This document shows, one piece after another, positions 41,496-52,258 of a stretch of DNA of 64,000 nucleotides. The position numbers were made by a program, and so were the translations under genes. The stretch spans positions 1-64,000 of the forward strand of contig QCEK01000006.1 in NCBI GenBank assembly GCA_003280655.1. The letters are read 5' to 3'. Below the pieces are notes generated by a model. The model did no database searches and was not told where the DNA came from. It worked only from the letters and a program-made list of their open reading frames with translations. Each line of letters begins with the position of its first letter. Position 1 is the first letter of the stretch. The DNA is from Prochlorococcus sp. AG-355-O17 (lineage in GTDB: Bacteria > Cyanobacteriota > Cyanobacteriia > PCC-6307 > Cyanobiaceae).

Positions 41496-43256
41496 TTATA
41501 AAGCACTAAGCCATATTACTTGGAAAGGTTCAAGACTAATATTTTTGCAATTGTATTTAGTTGATGTTAAAAAATCATGGGCATTGAAATCATTATCAAT
41601 TATTTTTGGTAGATCATTATCATTCAATTGATAATTAATTTTATTTTCAGTCATATTATGGATTGCAAAAACAGACCCAGGGCCTATACCTCTTTTGATT
41701 ACAACAATATCACTTCTACCTTTAGACAAACATTTCATTTGTGAACAAGGGTGAAATTGCTTTGATTCTGATCGGACATCCATAGCATTACGAAGACATT
41801 TTAAGTTTTTATTAGCATTAGACTCAGGATTATTTAAAACAGCTGAAAGATTTTCTGATTTAAACTTTTCTCTGTTTAGATCTCTTCTTTGACCTGTCAT
41901 AGAAAAACTTTTAATATCATTTTCTGAAGCTAGTAATGCTGGCAAATAAAATGCAGGGACTCCTTTCAGAGCCATTACTAATAGTTGACTCAAAATAAAT
42001 CTCTCATATTGAAATCTTTTAGCATCTCTACTGGAGTCTTCCATTGCACTCCACCAACTAATATTCAATTCATAAGGTTTATCATCACCATTTGATAAAC
42101 GTCTATGACTTACTAATCCTCCTCTTTTCTCACAATTAATTAATAAATCCTTAATTCTCTGCTCATTCATTAAACCCTCAAGGGCTCTTAGACCAACACC
42201 ATCGTGCGATGCAGTGAAATTAAATAAAGTGGTATCTTCAGGTAATGTAGGCCAATCAAAAATCCATGAGTTTAGAATATCAGCCCTTGAAGTAATAATT
42301 GCCTCTAGGAGAAGAGGAGGCAATGGGAAATTATATGCCATGTGGGCTTCATCATCAGGAATGAGATAAGATAAATTCTCTTTCTGAGGAACATTGGTTT
42401 CTGTTATTAAAACGCCATCATCAAGAAGATTATTTAAAAGAACTCTTAAGAGTTTCACAATTGAATGTGCTTTAGGTAAATGTAAGCATGTAGTCCCTGA
42501 TTCCTTCCATATAAAACCTACCGCATCAAGCCTTAACCATTTAATTCCATTAGATAAATAAGTAGTAATTAAATTCAAGAACTCGAGAGTCATTTTAGGA
42601 TTATGCCAATTCAAATCAATTTGATCCGGCCCAAAAGTTGTCCAAACTTGTTTAGGACCATCATCAGTAATTATTTGAGAAAACAAAGAGGAACTTCTAG
42701 GTCTAACTACATTTGACCAGTCAAGATTTTGTTCCGGTGAAAAAACATTTGATATACCTGGTTCTTGGGATTTAATAAATTGTTGAACCCATGGGTGAGA
42801 TGATGAGACATGGTTTAGTACTAAATCAGCCATCAAATCATGATTTTTAGAAATACTTTTGAGGTCATCCCAACCACCAAATTTTTCTTCAAGGGAATCA
42901 TAGCTTGAAACTGCGAAACCTCCATCACTTGTGGATTTCAAAAAAGGAAGAATATGTACAACCTTAGAAAGACTGCCAAAATGTTTACTTAATAAATTCC
43001 TAAGAGTTATTAACGTTGCCTCGCCATTTTTATAAATACTATCTGCATAAGTTATCAAAACTGAATGAGATTCATTCCACCTTTCCTTATCTCTTATTTC
43101 TTCATAAGCAGATTTCTCTGAGAAATCTTCTAAAATCTGTAATAATTGGTTTGAAATAAAATTAATTTCTTCTGTAGTATGATTTGAATAAATTGTTTTT
43201 AACAATTTATCAATTTTTAATCTATCTAATTTTTTCTCTGAATCAACTTGCTTCAC
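41496..43256 (-). CDS. GH13 sucrose phosphorylase-family enzyme, probably glucosylglycerate phosphorylase
   Basis: LRLDAVGFIWKESGTTCLHLP, ETNVPQKENL, NFTASHDGVGLR. Confidence 0.85.
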   Translation of the reverse strand: MKQVDSEKKLDRLKIDKLLKTIYSNHTTEEINFISNQLLQILEDFSEKSAYEEIRDKERWNESHSVLITYADSIYKNGEATLITLRNLLSKHFGSLSKVVHILPFLKSTSDGGFAVSSYDSLEEKFGGWDDLKSISKNHDLMADLVLNHVSSSHPWVQQFIKSQEPGISNVFSPEQNLDWSNVVRPRSSSLFSQIITDDGPKQVWTTFGPDQIDLNWHNPKMTLEFLNLITTYLSNGIKWLRLDAVGFIWKESGTTCLHLPKAHSIVKLLRVLLNNLLDDGVLITETNVPQKENLSYLIPDDEAHMAYNFPLPPLLLEAIITSRADILNSWIFDWPTLPEDTTLFNFTASHDGVGLRALEGLMNEQRIKDLLINCEKRGGLVSHRRLSNGDDKPYELNISWWSAMEDSSRDAKRFQYERFILSQLLVMALKGVPAFYLPALLASENDIKSFSMTGQRRDLNREKFKSENLSAVLNNPESNANKNLKCLRNAMDVRSESKQFHPCSQMKCLSKGRSDIVVIKRGIGPGSVFAIHNMTENKINYQLNDNDLPKIIDNDFNAHDFLTSTKYNCKNISLEPFQVIWLSAL

Positions 43257-43306
43257 TTTGAAAAAATCATCGAAGTATTAATACCATTCTGCACATCAAT
43301 TAGAAA

Positions 43307-44533
43307 ATGGACTTTCAACAAGGTTTAATCACAACAATACATGAATATGGAGTTACAGGAAATTTACTTAAAGAATTAAACAAAAGTCTTAAAAGAAGAT
43401 CAACTAGCATTTTAATACCTTGCTTATATGAAGAGTTTGAGCGTCCAGCATTAAAAGATATAAGAGAAGTTTTAAAAAATCTTACAGGCTTAAATGAATT
43501 AGTAATTGCTCTATCTGCAAAAACTGTTGAGCAAGTTAAGTCAGCAAAATCATTTTTTGACTCAATGCCATTCCCAGTTCACGTTCAATGGACTAATTCT
43601 CCCTTTGTAATTGAGTTATTAAAAAGCCAAGAAAAAAATGGACTAGAACTTTTAGGAACTCCAGGTAAAGGATGGGCTGTATGGCAAGGCATTGGAGTTG
43701 CGACTAGAAAATCAGAAGTTGTTGCTCTTTTTGATGCTGATATAAGAACTTTCAGTCCTTTATATCCTTCAAGAATGATACTTCCACTTCTAGATGAATC
43801 ATATGGAATATCATATGTAAAAGCTTTTTACAGTAGATTATCTCTAGAAACAAATCAATTGCAAGGAAGAGCAACAAGATTATTCGTGGGTCCTTTATTA
43901 GCAAGTCTTGAGCAGTTAGTTGGTAAGGGTCCGTTTTTACAATATCTTCAATCATTTAGATATCCATTAGCAGGTGAGTTTGCTTTTACTAAAGACCTTG
44001 CTATGAATTTAAGAATTCCTTGTGACTGGGGTTTAGAGATAGGTTTATTATCAGAGGTTTATAGAAACGTAAGAACCTCCAAAATCGCCCAGGTTGACCT
44101 AGGTTTATTTGATCACAAACACAAGAATATTGGTGATTCTTCTAAAGAAGGATTGCAAAAAATGTGTACAGAAATACTTTCAAGTGTTTTAAGAGGTCTC
44201 ATGGAACATCAAGCTGAGACCTTAACTAGCACTCAACTAGCAACTTTAGAAGTTCTCTACAAAAGAGTTGGAGAAGATCGGGTAAAACAATTTGGATTAG
44301 ATTCAGCAGTTAATCAACTTCCATACGATAGACACGAAGAAGAATTATCAGTACAAAAGTTTGCGAAACTATTAAGACCTGCTACTGAAAATTATCTGGC
44401 TTGTCCTACTACACTTCAATTACCAAGTTGGTCAAGAGTTCTATCTTGTGAGAACAAACTGCAAGAAGATTTAGCTATTGCAGGTTCAAAAGACATAAAG
44501 ATAAGTGAAAAAGAATTAATTAAAAACTTCTAA
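43307..44533 (+). CDS. gpgS: glucosyl-3-phosphoglycerate synthase
   Basis: 408 aa GT-A/GT81-like; [25 protein letters not shown]-like [14 protein letters not shown]. Confidence 0.87.
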   Translation: MDFQQGLITTIHEYGVTGNLLKELNKSLKRRSTSILIPCLYEEFERPALKDIREVLKNLTGLNELVIALSAKTVEQVKSAKSFFDSMPFPVHVQWTNSPFVIELLKSQEKNGLELLGTPGKGWAVWQGIGVATRKSEVVALFDADIRTFSPLYPSRMILPLLDESYGISYVKAFYSRLSLETNQLQGRATRLFVGPLLASLEQLVGKGPFLQYLQSFRYPLAGEFAFTKDLAMNLRIPCDWGLEIGLLSEVYRNVRTSKIAQVDLGLFDHKHKNIGDSSKEGLQKMCTEILSSVLRGLMEHQAETLTSTQLATLEVLYKRVGEDRVKQFGLDSAVNQLPYDRHEEELSVQKFAKLLRPATENYLACPTTLQLPSWSRVLSCENKLQEDLAIAGSKDIKISEKELIKNF

Positions 44534-46239
44534 AGCAAAAAATACCTCTGAGCCATTGGGACTTCATCAAGGGGTTCACAAGTAAGAAGTTCTCCATCAG
44601 AAAAAACTTCATAAGTTTGAGGATCAACAGAAATATTTGGTAGTTTACTATTAAGTTTTAAGTTTGATTTATTGATATTTCTTGTATTTTCTACGGCAAT
44701 ACATTTCTTTTGTAAGCCTAATTTATGTGGAATATTTTGTTCAATTGAATTTTTACTTAAAAAGGTAAAAGAACTCTTAATTAGAGATTGGCCGAAACTT
44801 GCAAACATAGGTCGACTATGTACAGGCCCTGGAGTAGGAATTGAGGCATTTGCATCACCCATTTGGGACCAAACTATAGATCCTCCTTTAACAACTAATT
44901 CAGGCTTTACCGCAAAAAAAGAAGGTTTCCACAATGCCAAATCCGCAATTTTACCCTTTTCTATAGACCCAACATGTTTATCAATACCATGAGCAATTGC
45001 AGGATTAATTGTGACTTTAGAAATATATCTCTTTACTCGATAATTATCGTTTCTATCAGAATCCTGCGATAGCGGCCCCCTTTGGACTTTCATTTTATGT
45101 GCGGTTTGAAAAGTTCTTGTAATCACTTCACCAACTCTTCCCATAGCTTGAGAATCACTAGCGATAATAGAAAAGGCACCTACATCATGCAAGATATCCT
45201 CAGCTGCAATAGTCTCTCTTCTGATCCTTGATTCAGCAAATGCAATGTCTTCTGGGATTTTAGAATCTAAATGATGACAAACCATTAACATGTCAAGATG
45301 TTCTTCTAATGTGTTCCTTGTATAAGGTCTTGTTGGATTTGTACTACTAGGAAGAACATTTGTTTCTCCACAGATTTTTATAATGTCTGGAGCATGACCT
45401 CCACCTGCACCTTCGGTATGAAAAGTATGAATAGTTCTTCCTGCAATAGCGTTGATGGTATCTTCAACAAAGCCTGCCTCATTCAAAGTATCAGTATGGA
45501 TACATACTTGTACGTCAAACTTATCTGCAACATTTAGACAAGAATTTATTGTAGAAGGAGTGGTTCCCCAATCCTCATGAAGCTTCAATCCACATGCACC
45601 AGCCTCAACCTGATCAATAAGATTGCTCTCGTTTGTTGAGTTTCCTTTTCCAAAAAAACCTAAATTCATAGGAAATGCTTCTGCAGATTGAAGCATTCTT
45701 GAAATGTGAAAAGAACCCGGAGTACAAGTAGTAGCATTTGTGCCAGTTGCAGGTCCAGTTCCTCCTCCCAACATGGTTGTAATTCCAGAGGCTAATGCTG
45801 TCTCAATTTGTTGGGGACAGATAAAGTGAATATGGGTATCTATTGAACCTGCAGTAAGAATATGCCCCTCTCCAGCTATTACTTCTGTTGATGCACCAAT
45901 AACAATATCAACTTTATCCTGAATATCAGGATTGCCAGCCTTACCAATTTCAAAAATCATTCCATCTTTTATACCCACATCAGCCTTAATTATTCCCCAC
46001 CAATCTACGATCAAAGCATTAGTTATTACGGTATCTACAGCCCCTTCAGCTCTTCTTACTTGAGACTGTCCCATCCCATCTCGAATAACTTTACCTCCAC
46101 CAAATTTAACTTCATCTCCGTATGTAGTTAAATCCTTTTCTACTTCTATAAAAAGTTCGGTGTCAGCGAGCCTTACTCTATCTCCGGTAGTGGGTCCGTA
46201 TGTTTGAGCGTAAGTTTTTCTATCAATTTTATAAGACAT
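44530..46239 (-). CDS. ureC: urease alpha subunit
   Basis: [14 protein letters not shown]-like, [20 protein letters not shown]. Confidence 0.98.
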   Translation of the reverse strand: MSYKIDRKTYAQTYGPTTGDRVRLADTELFIEVEKDLTTYGDEVKFGGGKVIRDGMGQSQVRRAEGAVDTVITNALIVDWWGIIKADVGIKDGMIFEIGKAGNPDIQDKVDIVIGASTEVIAGEGHILTAGSIDTHIHFICPQQIETALASGITTMLGGGTGPATGTNATTCTPGSFHISRMLQSAEAFPMNLGFFGKGNSTNESNLIDQVEAGACGLKLHEDWGTTPSTINSCLNVADKFDVQVCIHTDTLNEAGFVEDTINAIAGRTIHTFHTEGAGGGHAPDIIKICGETNVLPSSTNPTRPYTRNTLEEHLDMLMVCHHLDSKIPEDIAFAESRIRRETIAAEDILHDVGAFSIIASDSQAMGRVGEVITRTFQTAHKMKVQRGPLSQDSDRNDNYRVKRYISKVTINPAIAHGIDKHVGSIEKGKIADLALWKPSFFAVKPELVVKGGSIVWSQMGDANASIPTPGPVHSRPMFASFGQSLIKSSFTFLSKNSIEQNIPHKLGLQKKCIAVENTRNINKSNLKLNSKLPNISVDPQTYEVFSDGELLTCEPLDEVPMAQRYFLL

Positions 46240-46243
46240 AATT

Positions 46244-46564
46244 TTAACTATTTAAAGAACCATTAACTAATGAATTGAAACCATATACATTTCTTAAACC
46301 TGAAAATGGTACTAATTTGACATCTGTTGTATCACCAGGTTCAAATCTAATTGCTGTTCCAGCAGGAATGTCAAGACGCATACCTTTTGTTATTTCTCGA
46401 TCAAAAATTAAAGCCTTGTTTGCTTCATAAAAATGATAATGAGATCCAACTTGCACAGGTCTATCTCCAGAATTAGAAACCGTTACTGTTTTAACCTGCT
46501 TACCAAGATTTAGTTCAATTTCACCTTCTTCAGGAATTATTTCGCCAGGAATTAAATTACTCAT
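46244..46564 (-). CDS. ureB: urease beta subunit
   Basis: [20 protein letters not shown]. Confidence 0.97.
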   Translation of the reverse strand: MSNLIPGEIIPEEGEIELNLGKQVKTVTVSNSGDRPVQVGSHYHFYEANKALIFDREITKGMRLDIPAGTAIRFEPGDTTDVKLVPFSGLRNVYGFNSLVNGSLNS

Positions 46565-46566
46565 AA

Positions 46567-46869
46567 CTAATTAATCGGATTGTGAATAGTAACTAATTTA
46601 GTCCCATCGGGGAAAACCGCTTCTATTTGAACTTCATCAACCATTTCAGGAATGCCCTCCATAACTTGTGATTTTGAAAGCCAGGTAGTTCCCTCTGACA
46701 TTAATTGACTTACACTTTTACCATCTCGTGCTCCTTCAAGAACTTGAAAACTTAAAAAAGCAATTGTTTCAGGATAATTAAGCTTAAGACCTCGACTGAG
46801 CCTTCTTTCAGCTAAGAGCGCAGCAGAAAAAATCAATAATTTATCTTTTTCTTGAGGTGAAAGATGCAT
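46567..46869 (-). CDS. ureA: urease gamma subunit
   Basis: [23 protein letters not shown]. Confidence 0.97.
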   Translation of the reverse strand: MHLSPQEKDKLLIFSAALLAERRLSRGLKLNYPETIAFLSFQVLEGARDGKSVSQLMSEGTTWLSKSQVMEGIPEMVDEVQIEAVFPDGTKLVTIHNPIN

Positions 46870-46919
46870 AATAAAAAATTAATCTATAAATTCTTAAAAA
46901 AGGTTCTTTCTGAACATAA

Positions 46920-47822
46920 TTAATAATTCATAGAATCTTGTAAAGGCCATACACCTTGATATTTTGGCTCACAAAATCCACAAACAGACCTAATTTGTTT
47001 CCAAATACAAAAAAAACATTTTCTAGCATCTTGAGAAGAACTTCCTAGGAATCGTACAGAGATTCCATTTTCAAGGGTTCCAATAGATAAATTATTATTA
47101 GTTTCATTGAAAATCTTTTTTATATTTCCTACAAGATTATTTATTTTTGACTTGGAGAAATCTTTTTCACAAATCCAAATTAAGGATCCAAAAACGGGCA
47201 TGTAATCCATGCCTGACTTAGCCACAAAACTTGCCTTAGATAATTCAATCTGATCAACATATTCCCAATCATCAAGTAAATCATTATTTCTCATAATTTC
47301 TAATTTAGACCTAAAAACTCCACTCTCAATCGATTCTCCGGATGAAGATCTTCCAAGTCTTATTAAATCAGTAAATAAAAAACTTGAAGTTTCTGAAATA
47401 GATACTTTAAAAATTTGCTCATACAAACCATTTGCAAAGATGATTGTTTCTTGGGGAAAAAACTCTAAATGAGAATTGTCAAGAATGTTTATGAGATTCT
47501 TTTGCTTTGAAAAACTTCCTTTTGGATTGATTTTAGATCTTCCAACTGATCCATATACTTTTTGAGCTGAAGAGGTAGTCAATAAAACCTTAGAGTTTTT
47601 TTCAAGATTTACCTCAAAATCGAGTAAATCACCTCCTACCAATCCCCCTGCAGTATGTAGAACAGGCAAAATACATCTGCCCTCTTGATCATGAGTAGAC
47701 TTTAATAACTTATAAGGAGAAGTTGATTTAGATTTAAAGATTGTTTTATCAACATTTCCTAAACTTGCTTTATTATTGAAAAAATTTAAGAAACAATTAC
47801 CTTCCCATGAAGTTTTCATCAT
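46920..47822 (-). CDS. ureD: urease accessory protein UreD
   Basis: [24 protein letters not shown]. Confidence 0.93.
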   Translation of the reverse strand: MMKTSWEGNCFLNFFNNKASLGNVDKTIFKSKSTSPYKLLKSTHDQEGRCILPVLHTAGGLVGGDLLDFEVNLEKNSKVLLTTSSAQKVYGSVGRSKINPKGSFSKQKNLINILDNSHLEFFPQETIIFANGLYEQIFKVSISETSSFLFTDLIRLGRSSSGESIESGVFRSKLEIMRNNDLLDDWEYVDQIELSKASFVAKSGMDYMPVFGSLIWICEKDFSKSKINNLVGNIKKIFNETNNNLSIGTLENGISVRFLGSSSQDARKCFFCIWKQIRSVCGFCEPKYQGVWPLQDSMNY

Positions 47823-47864
47823 AAATTGTTTTCTTTAATTACTAAATTAAAGTAACCAAAAATT

Positions 47865-48320
47865 TTGATTATGAGAATGAATAAACAAATTGTTGTAACT
47901 GATTGGATTAAGGAGAAGCCGAAATTAGGTTCATTTTTAAAACTTACCTTAAGTTCAGATGAAAGAAGAATCTTAAGAGGTAAAAGAATAACTGATTGTG
48001 ATCAAGAAATAGTTTTACAATTACCTAGAAAGGGCAAATTAAATGATGGAGATATTCTTTCAACTAATGAGTCCAATTTTTATGTAGAGATAATTGCCAA
48101 AACAGAAGATTTAATTGAAATAAGTTCAAATTCTAAAATTGAGCTAATTAAAACTGCCTATCATCTCGGAAATCGGCACGTGGAAGTAGAAATCGAAGAA
48201 GGCATTCTTCTAACAAAAAGTGATTATGTTATTAAAAATATGGTTCTTAATTTTAAAGTTAATGTAAAAAATACGAAAAAAAAGTTTTTCCCAGAAAGAG
48301 GTGCCCATAGTCATGAGTAA
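47865..48320 (+). CDS. ureE: urease accessory protein UreE
   Basis: AYHLGNRHVEVEIEE; tail of FFPERGAHSHE. Confidence 0.92.
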   Translation: MIMRMNKQIVVTDWIKEKPKLGSFLKLTLSSDERRILRGKRITDCDQEIVLQLPRKGKLNDGDILSTNESNFYVEIIAKTEDLIEISSNSKIELIKTAYHLGNRHVEVEIEEGILLTKSDYVIKNMVLNFKVNVKNTKKKFFPERGAHSHE

Positions 48321-48999
48321 AAGTCACTTATTAAAATATTTATTAATAAGTCCCAACTTACCAGTTGGAGGATTTTGTTATTCGGAGGGAATGGAGAGTT
48401 ATCTTCATAATAAAAATTTAACAGATTCAAATTCTGTAAAAGACTTAATCATAAGTGAACTAAAAATTGGTCAGATAAGACTCGATGCAAGACTTTTACT
48501 AGATTTTTTTGATATTTTCAATGAGATAAACTACCGCAAAAATTTAAATGGTAATTTGCAAAAGCTAATGAGTTTGGATAAATGGATCCTCTCATCAAAG
48601 GACTCTCTTGAAATGAGAGAACAACAAATTCAAATGGCAAAATCACTCTTTGATTTAACCAAAGAATTTGGATTTGAATATCCATATGAAAATAATAAAA
48701 AAAGCTCTTGGTCATTAGCATGGAGTTGGGCTTGTTATTGTTTTGAAATTACTAAGTTAGAAATGGTTGAGAATTTTTTCTATTCGTGGAGTGCAAATCA
48801 ACTTAATGCTGCATTGAGAATTATTCCTATTGGCTCAACAAAAGCACAATTAATTCAGAGAGACTTATTAGAAATAATTTCAAAAGTTTCTAAAGAAATT
48901 ATGGACAAAGAAATTGATGACATCTATTTTGGCAATGTAGGTTTAGCTATGGCACAACAAAACCATAATGACCTTTATACAAAACTTTTTAGAAATTAA
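48313..48999 (+). CDS. ureF: urease accessory protein UreF
   Basis: LPVGGFCYSEGMES; likely start ATG 48313 inside the 48301 ORF. Confidence 0.92.
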   Translation: MSKSHLLKYLLISPNLPVGGFCYSEGMESYLHNKNLTDSNSVKDLIISELKIGQIRLDARLLLDFFDIFNEINYRKNLNGNLQKLMSLDKWILSSKDSLEMREQQIQMAKSLFDLTKEFGFEYPYENNKKSSWSLAWSWACYCFEITKLEMVENFFYSWSANQLNAALRIIPIGSTKAQLIQRDLLEIISKVSKEIMDKEIDDIYFGNVGLAMAQQNHNDLYTKLFRN

Positions 49000-49002
49000 T
49001 TT

Positions 49003-49614
49003 ATGAGCAGCAAATTGAGAGTAGGGGTTGCTGGGCCTGTAGGTTCAGGAAAAACTGCATTAGTAGAGACTCTATGCTTAAGAATGAAAAAAACTCATGA
49101 GATAGCTGTTGTCACCAATGATATCTACACTAAAGAAGATGCTAACTTTCTAATAAATAAAAAAGTTTTAGAGGAAGGAAGGATTATTGGTGTAGAAACT
49201 GGAGGTTGTCCTCATACAGCGATAAGAGAGGATTGTTCATTAAATAAAAATGCAGTTTTAGATTTAGAAAATAAATATAATCCTTTAGATTTTGTTTTTG
49301 TAGAAAGTGGAGGTGACAATTTAGCATCTAGTTTTAGTCCAGAACTTGTAGATTTATCAATATATGTGATTGATGTATCTGCTGGAGACAAAATTCCTAG
49401 AAAAGGAGGACCAGGGATAACAAGGTCGGATTTATTATTAATAAACAAAATTGACTTAGCAGATATGGTTGGTGCAGATTTAAATATTATGAAAAGTGAT
49501 ACTGAATTCATGAGAAAAGGGAAACCTTGGTTTTTTACCAACCTAAGTAGCGGCAAAGGAGTTGAAGAAATAACTCAATTTTTAGAATCACATATACCCA
49601 ACAATCGAAACTAG
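49003..49614 (+). CDS. ureG: urease accessory GTPase UreG
   Basis: [36 protein letters not shown]. Confidence 0.97.
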   Translation: MSSKLRVGVAGPVGSGKTALVETLCLRMKKTHEIAVVTNDIYTKEDANFLINKKVLEEGRIIGVETGGCPHTAIREDCSLNKNAVLDLENKYNPLDFVFVESGGDNLASSFSPELVDLSIYVIDVSAGDKIPRKGGPGITRSDLLLINKIDLADMVGADLNIMKSDTEFMRKGKPWFFTNLSSGKGVEEITQFLESHIPNNRN

Positions 49615-49652
49615 AAAAATATTCATAACTAATATATTGGATTCAACAAAAA

Positions 49653-49694
49653 GTTACGACTGATACAAAACGAATCCTCACTCGTTAATAACTT
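49653..49694 (+). promoter_or_regulatory. putative NtcA-activated promoter of urtA: GTT-N8-TAC (49653-49666), N22, TAACTT (49689-49694)
   Basis: same layout and 22-nt spacing as the glnA site. Confidence 0.65.
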
Positions 49695-49742
49695 TTACTT
49701 TATCCCCCTAATGAGGGTCAATTACTTAATTTATCCTAATTC

Positions 49743-51020
49743 ATGAGAATTTCAAGGCGTATTTTGGCAGGATTAGCTACTGCCTCACTTGCTGTCACAG
49801 CAACTTCATGCGGTGGAGGTGGAACTTCCGGAAGTTTCGATGACACAGTAACCGTTGGTATTTTGCATTCGTTATCTGGAACAATGGCAATTTCTGAATC
49901 AACACTAGTTGATACTGAAAAAATGGCTATTGAAGAAATAAATGCTGCTGGTGGTGTCACAGTTGGCGGTAAAAGTTACAAAATAGAATACATAGTTGAA
50001 GATGGTGCATCTGATTGGCCTACTTTTGCTGAAAAATCTAAGAAACTTATAGACCAAGACGGAGTTCCTGTCGTATTTGGTGGTTGGACATCTGCAAGTA
50101 GAAAAGCAATGTTACCAGTCTATGAATCAAAGGATGCTTTCCTTTACTACCCAATTCAATATGAAGCTCAAGAATGTTCTAACAACATTTTCTATACAGG
50201 AGCCACACCAAACCAACAGTCAGAACCCGCTACAGATTTCATGTATAAGCGTTCTCCCGCGGCTGGTGGAGATTTCTTCCTTGTAGGTTCTGATTATGTT
50301 TTCCCAAGGACTTCAAACACAATTACAAAAGCTCAGGTAAAACAATTAGGAGGTAAAGTTGTTGGAGAAGATTACCTTCCATTAGGAAATACTGAAGTTG
50401 CTCCAATTATCTCAAAAATCAAAAAGGCACTTCCTGAAGGTGGAATAATCATTAATACACTTAATGGTGACCAAAACGTTGCATTCTTCAAACAGATTCA
50501 AGACGCAGGTATCACGCCTTCAAGTGGCTACTACGTAATGAACTACTCAATTGCTGAAGAAGAGATTAGTACAATTGGTCCAGAGTTCCTTGAAGGTCAC
50601 TATGGTGCTTGGAACTACATGATGTCAATAGATACTCCTGCATCTAAGAAATTTGCTGCAAGTTTTAAGAAAAGATGGGGAGCTGATCGTGTTGTAGCTG
50701 ATCCTCAAGAATCTGCCTATAACATGGTTTATTTATGGAAACAGGCAGTTGAAGATGCTGGAACATTCGACGACAACGCAGTAAGGGAAGCCCTTGTTGG
50801 ACAAAAGTTTGATGCTCCACAAGGTCCTGTTGAAGTTATGCCTAATCACCATTTATCTCAAACAGTAAGAATTGGAGAGATTAATGCAGAGGGTGGATTT
50901 ACAATACTTGAAGAGACAGGAGTTGTTCTTCCTCAAGCATGGAATCAAAAGCATCCAAGTTCAAAAGGATTTGCATGCGATTGGACAGATCCTTCAAAAG
51001 GAGAAAAGTATAAGCTTTAA
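49743..51020 (+). CDS. urtA: urea ABC transporter substrate-binding protein
   Basis: lipoprotein signal ATSCGGGG; GILHSLSGTMAISE, followed by urtBCDE. Confidence 0.96.
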   Translation: MRISRRILAGLATASLAVTATSCGGGGTSGSFDDTVTVGILHSLSGTMAISESTLVDTEKMAIEEINAAGGVTVGGKSYKIEYIVEDGASDWPTFAEKSKKLIDQDGVPVVFGGWTSASRKAMLPVYESKDAFLYYPIQYEAQECSNNIFYTGATPNQQSEPATDFMYKRSPAAGGDFFLVGSDYVFPRTSNTITKAQVKQLGGKVVGEDYLPLGNTEVAPIISKIKKALPEGGIIINTLNGDQNVAFFKQIQDAGITPSSGYYVMNYSIAEEEISTIGPEFLEGHYGAWNYMMSIDTPASKKFAASFKKRWGADRVVADPQESAYNMVYLWKQAVEDAGTFDDNAVREALVGQKFDAPQGPVEVMPNHHLSQTVRIGEINAEGGFTILEETGVVLPQAWNQKHPSSKGFACDWTDPSKGEKYKL

Positions 51021-51046
51021 TCTAATTAAAACCTATACTTCAAAAT

Positions 51047-51070
51047 AAAAGGAGGTTAACACCTCCTTTT
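51047..51070 (+). terminator. stem-loop between urtA and urtB (attenuator or processing hairpin)
   Basis: AAAAGGAGGT-TAAC-ACCTCCTTTT perfect 10-bp stem, 4-nt loop, T-rich 3' side. Confidence 0.85.
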
Positions 51071-51103
51071 ATTTTATATAATCAAATATTTTCTTTTTCT
51101 AAA

Positions 51104-52258
51104 TTGGAGTTACTTCTCGATAGTCTTTTTAATGGTGTTGCAATCGGATCTGTACTACTTGTTGCTGCATTAGGTCTAGCAATTGTTTTTGGTCTTATGG
51201 GTGTTATAAATCTTGCCCATGGAGAACTCATGATGCTTGGGGCATACACTACATACGTAACACAACTAATTTTTAAATTACCTATATTAAAACCCTTTTA
51301 CAATTCGTACATTATAGTTTCTATTTTCCTTGCTTTTATTGTTAGTGGAGTAGTAGGTATTCTCCTGGAAAAAACTATCATAAGAAAGCTTTATGGAAGT
51401 CCACTAGAAACACTTCTAGCAACTTGGGGCGTAAGCTTAATTCTTCAACAATTTGTCAGAAGTGTACCTTTAGCTTATGGGACAGGTCTGGTTATAAGTC
51501 TGTTAATTGGTTTATTCTTACCAACAACATTCCCTTCAAAAATAAAAGAATCAATAAATTTTAGATATTTTAAATTTAGTTCTTGGATATTTGCTGCTTT
51601 AACAGGGGTCCTGACAGGCAGCGTAATCTCATCCTCTGTCAGCAAACTTAGTAGAGCAAGCGCTCGAAATGTTGATGTAACAGCACCCTCGTGGATGCGA
51701 GGTCAAGTAGAAATTATTGGCACTGCATTTCCTAAAACAAGATTAATGATAATTGTCATTACTCTAATATCTGTAATTGCAATAACATTATTTCTTAATC
51801 AAAGTGCTTGGGGGATGCGTATAAGAGCAGTTACTCAGAACCGACAAATGAGTGATTGCCTTGGTATATCTACTGAAAAAGTTGACATAATTACCTTTGG
51901 GATTGGATCCGGCTTAGCAGGAGTTGCCGGAGTAGCAGTTTCTCTTTTAGGTTCTGTAGGACCAAATGTTGGCGGAAACTATATAGTTGGTTGTTTTATG
52001 GTTGTAGTTCTTGGAGGAGTAGGAAATTTATTAGGAACAGTACTTGCTTCATTTGGAATAGGAATAATGACTGATTTAATAGGTGCTGGAAGGCTCTTAT
52101 CAATATGGCCAGATATGCCTTTACCTTTATCAAACACAATCAACTTTTTCGCGACCACAAGTATGGCAAGAGTAATGATATTTGCACTAATCGTTATATT
52201 TTTACAATTTAAACCTACAGGTTTATTTCCTCAAAAAGGAAGGATGGTTGAGAACTAA
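51104..52258 (+). CDS. urtB: urea ABC transporter permease UrtB (TTG start)
   Basis: LGLAIVFGLMGVINLAHGELMMLGAY. Confidence 0.96.
   Translation: MELLLDSLFNGVAIGSVLLVAALGLAIVFGLMGVINLAHGELMMLGAYTTYVTQLIFKLPILKPFYNSYIIVSIFLAFIVSGVVGILLEKTIIRKLYGSPLETLLATWGVSLILQQFVRSVPLAYGTGLVISLLIGLFLPTTFPSKIKESINFRYFKFSSWIFAALTGVLTGSVISSSVSKLSRASARNVDVTAPSWMRGQVEIIGTAFPKTRLMIIVITLISVIAITLFLNQSAWGMRIRAVTQNRQMSDCLGISTEKVDIITFGIGSGLAGVAGVAVSLLGSVGPNVGGNYIVGCFMVVVLGGVGNLLGTVLASFGIGIMTDLIGAGRLLSIWPDMPLPLSNTINFFATTSMARVMIFALIVIFLQFKPTGLFPQKGRMVEN

Noticed and set aside
49212-49556. 114-aa minus ORF
   Set aside because: Antisense to ureG.
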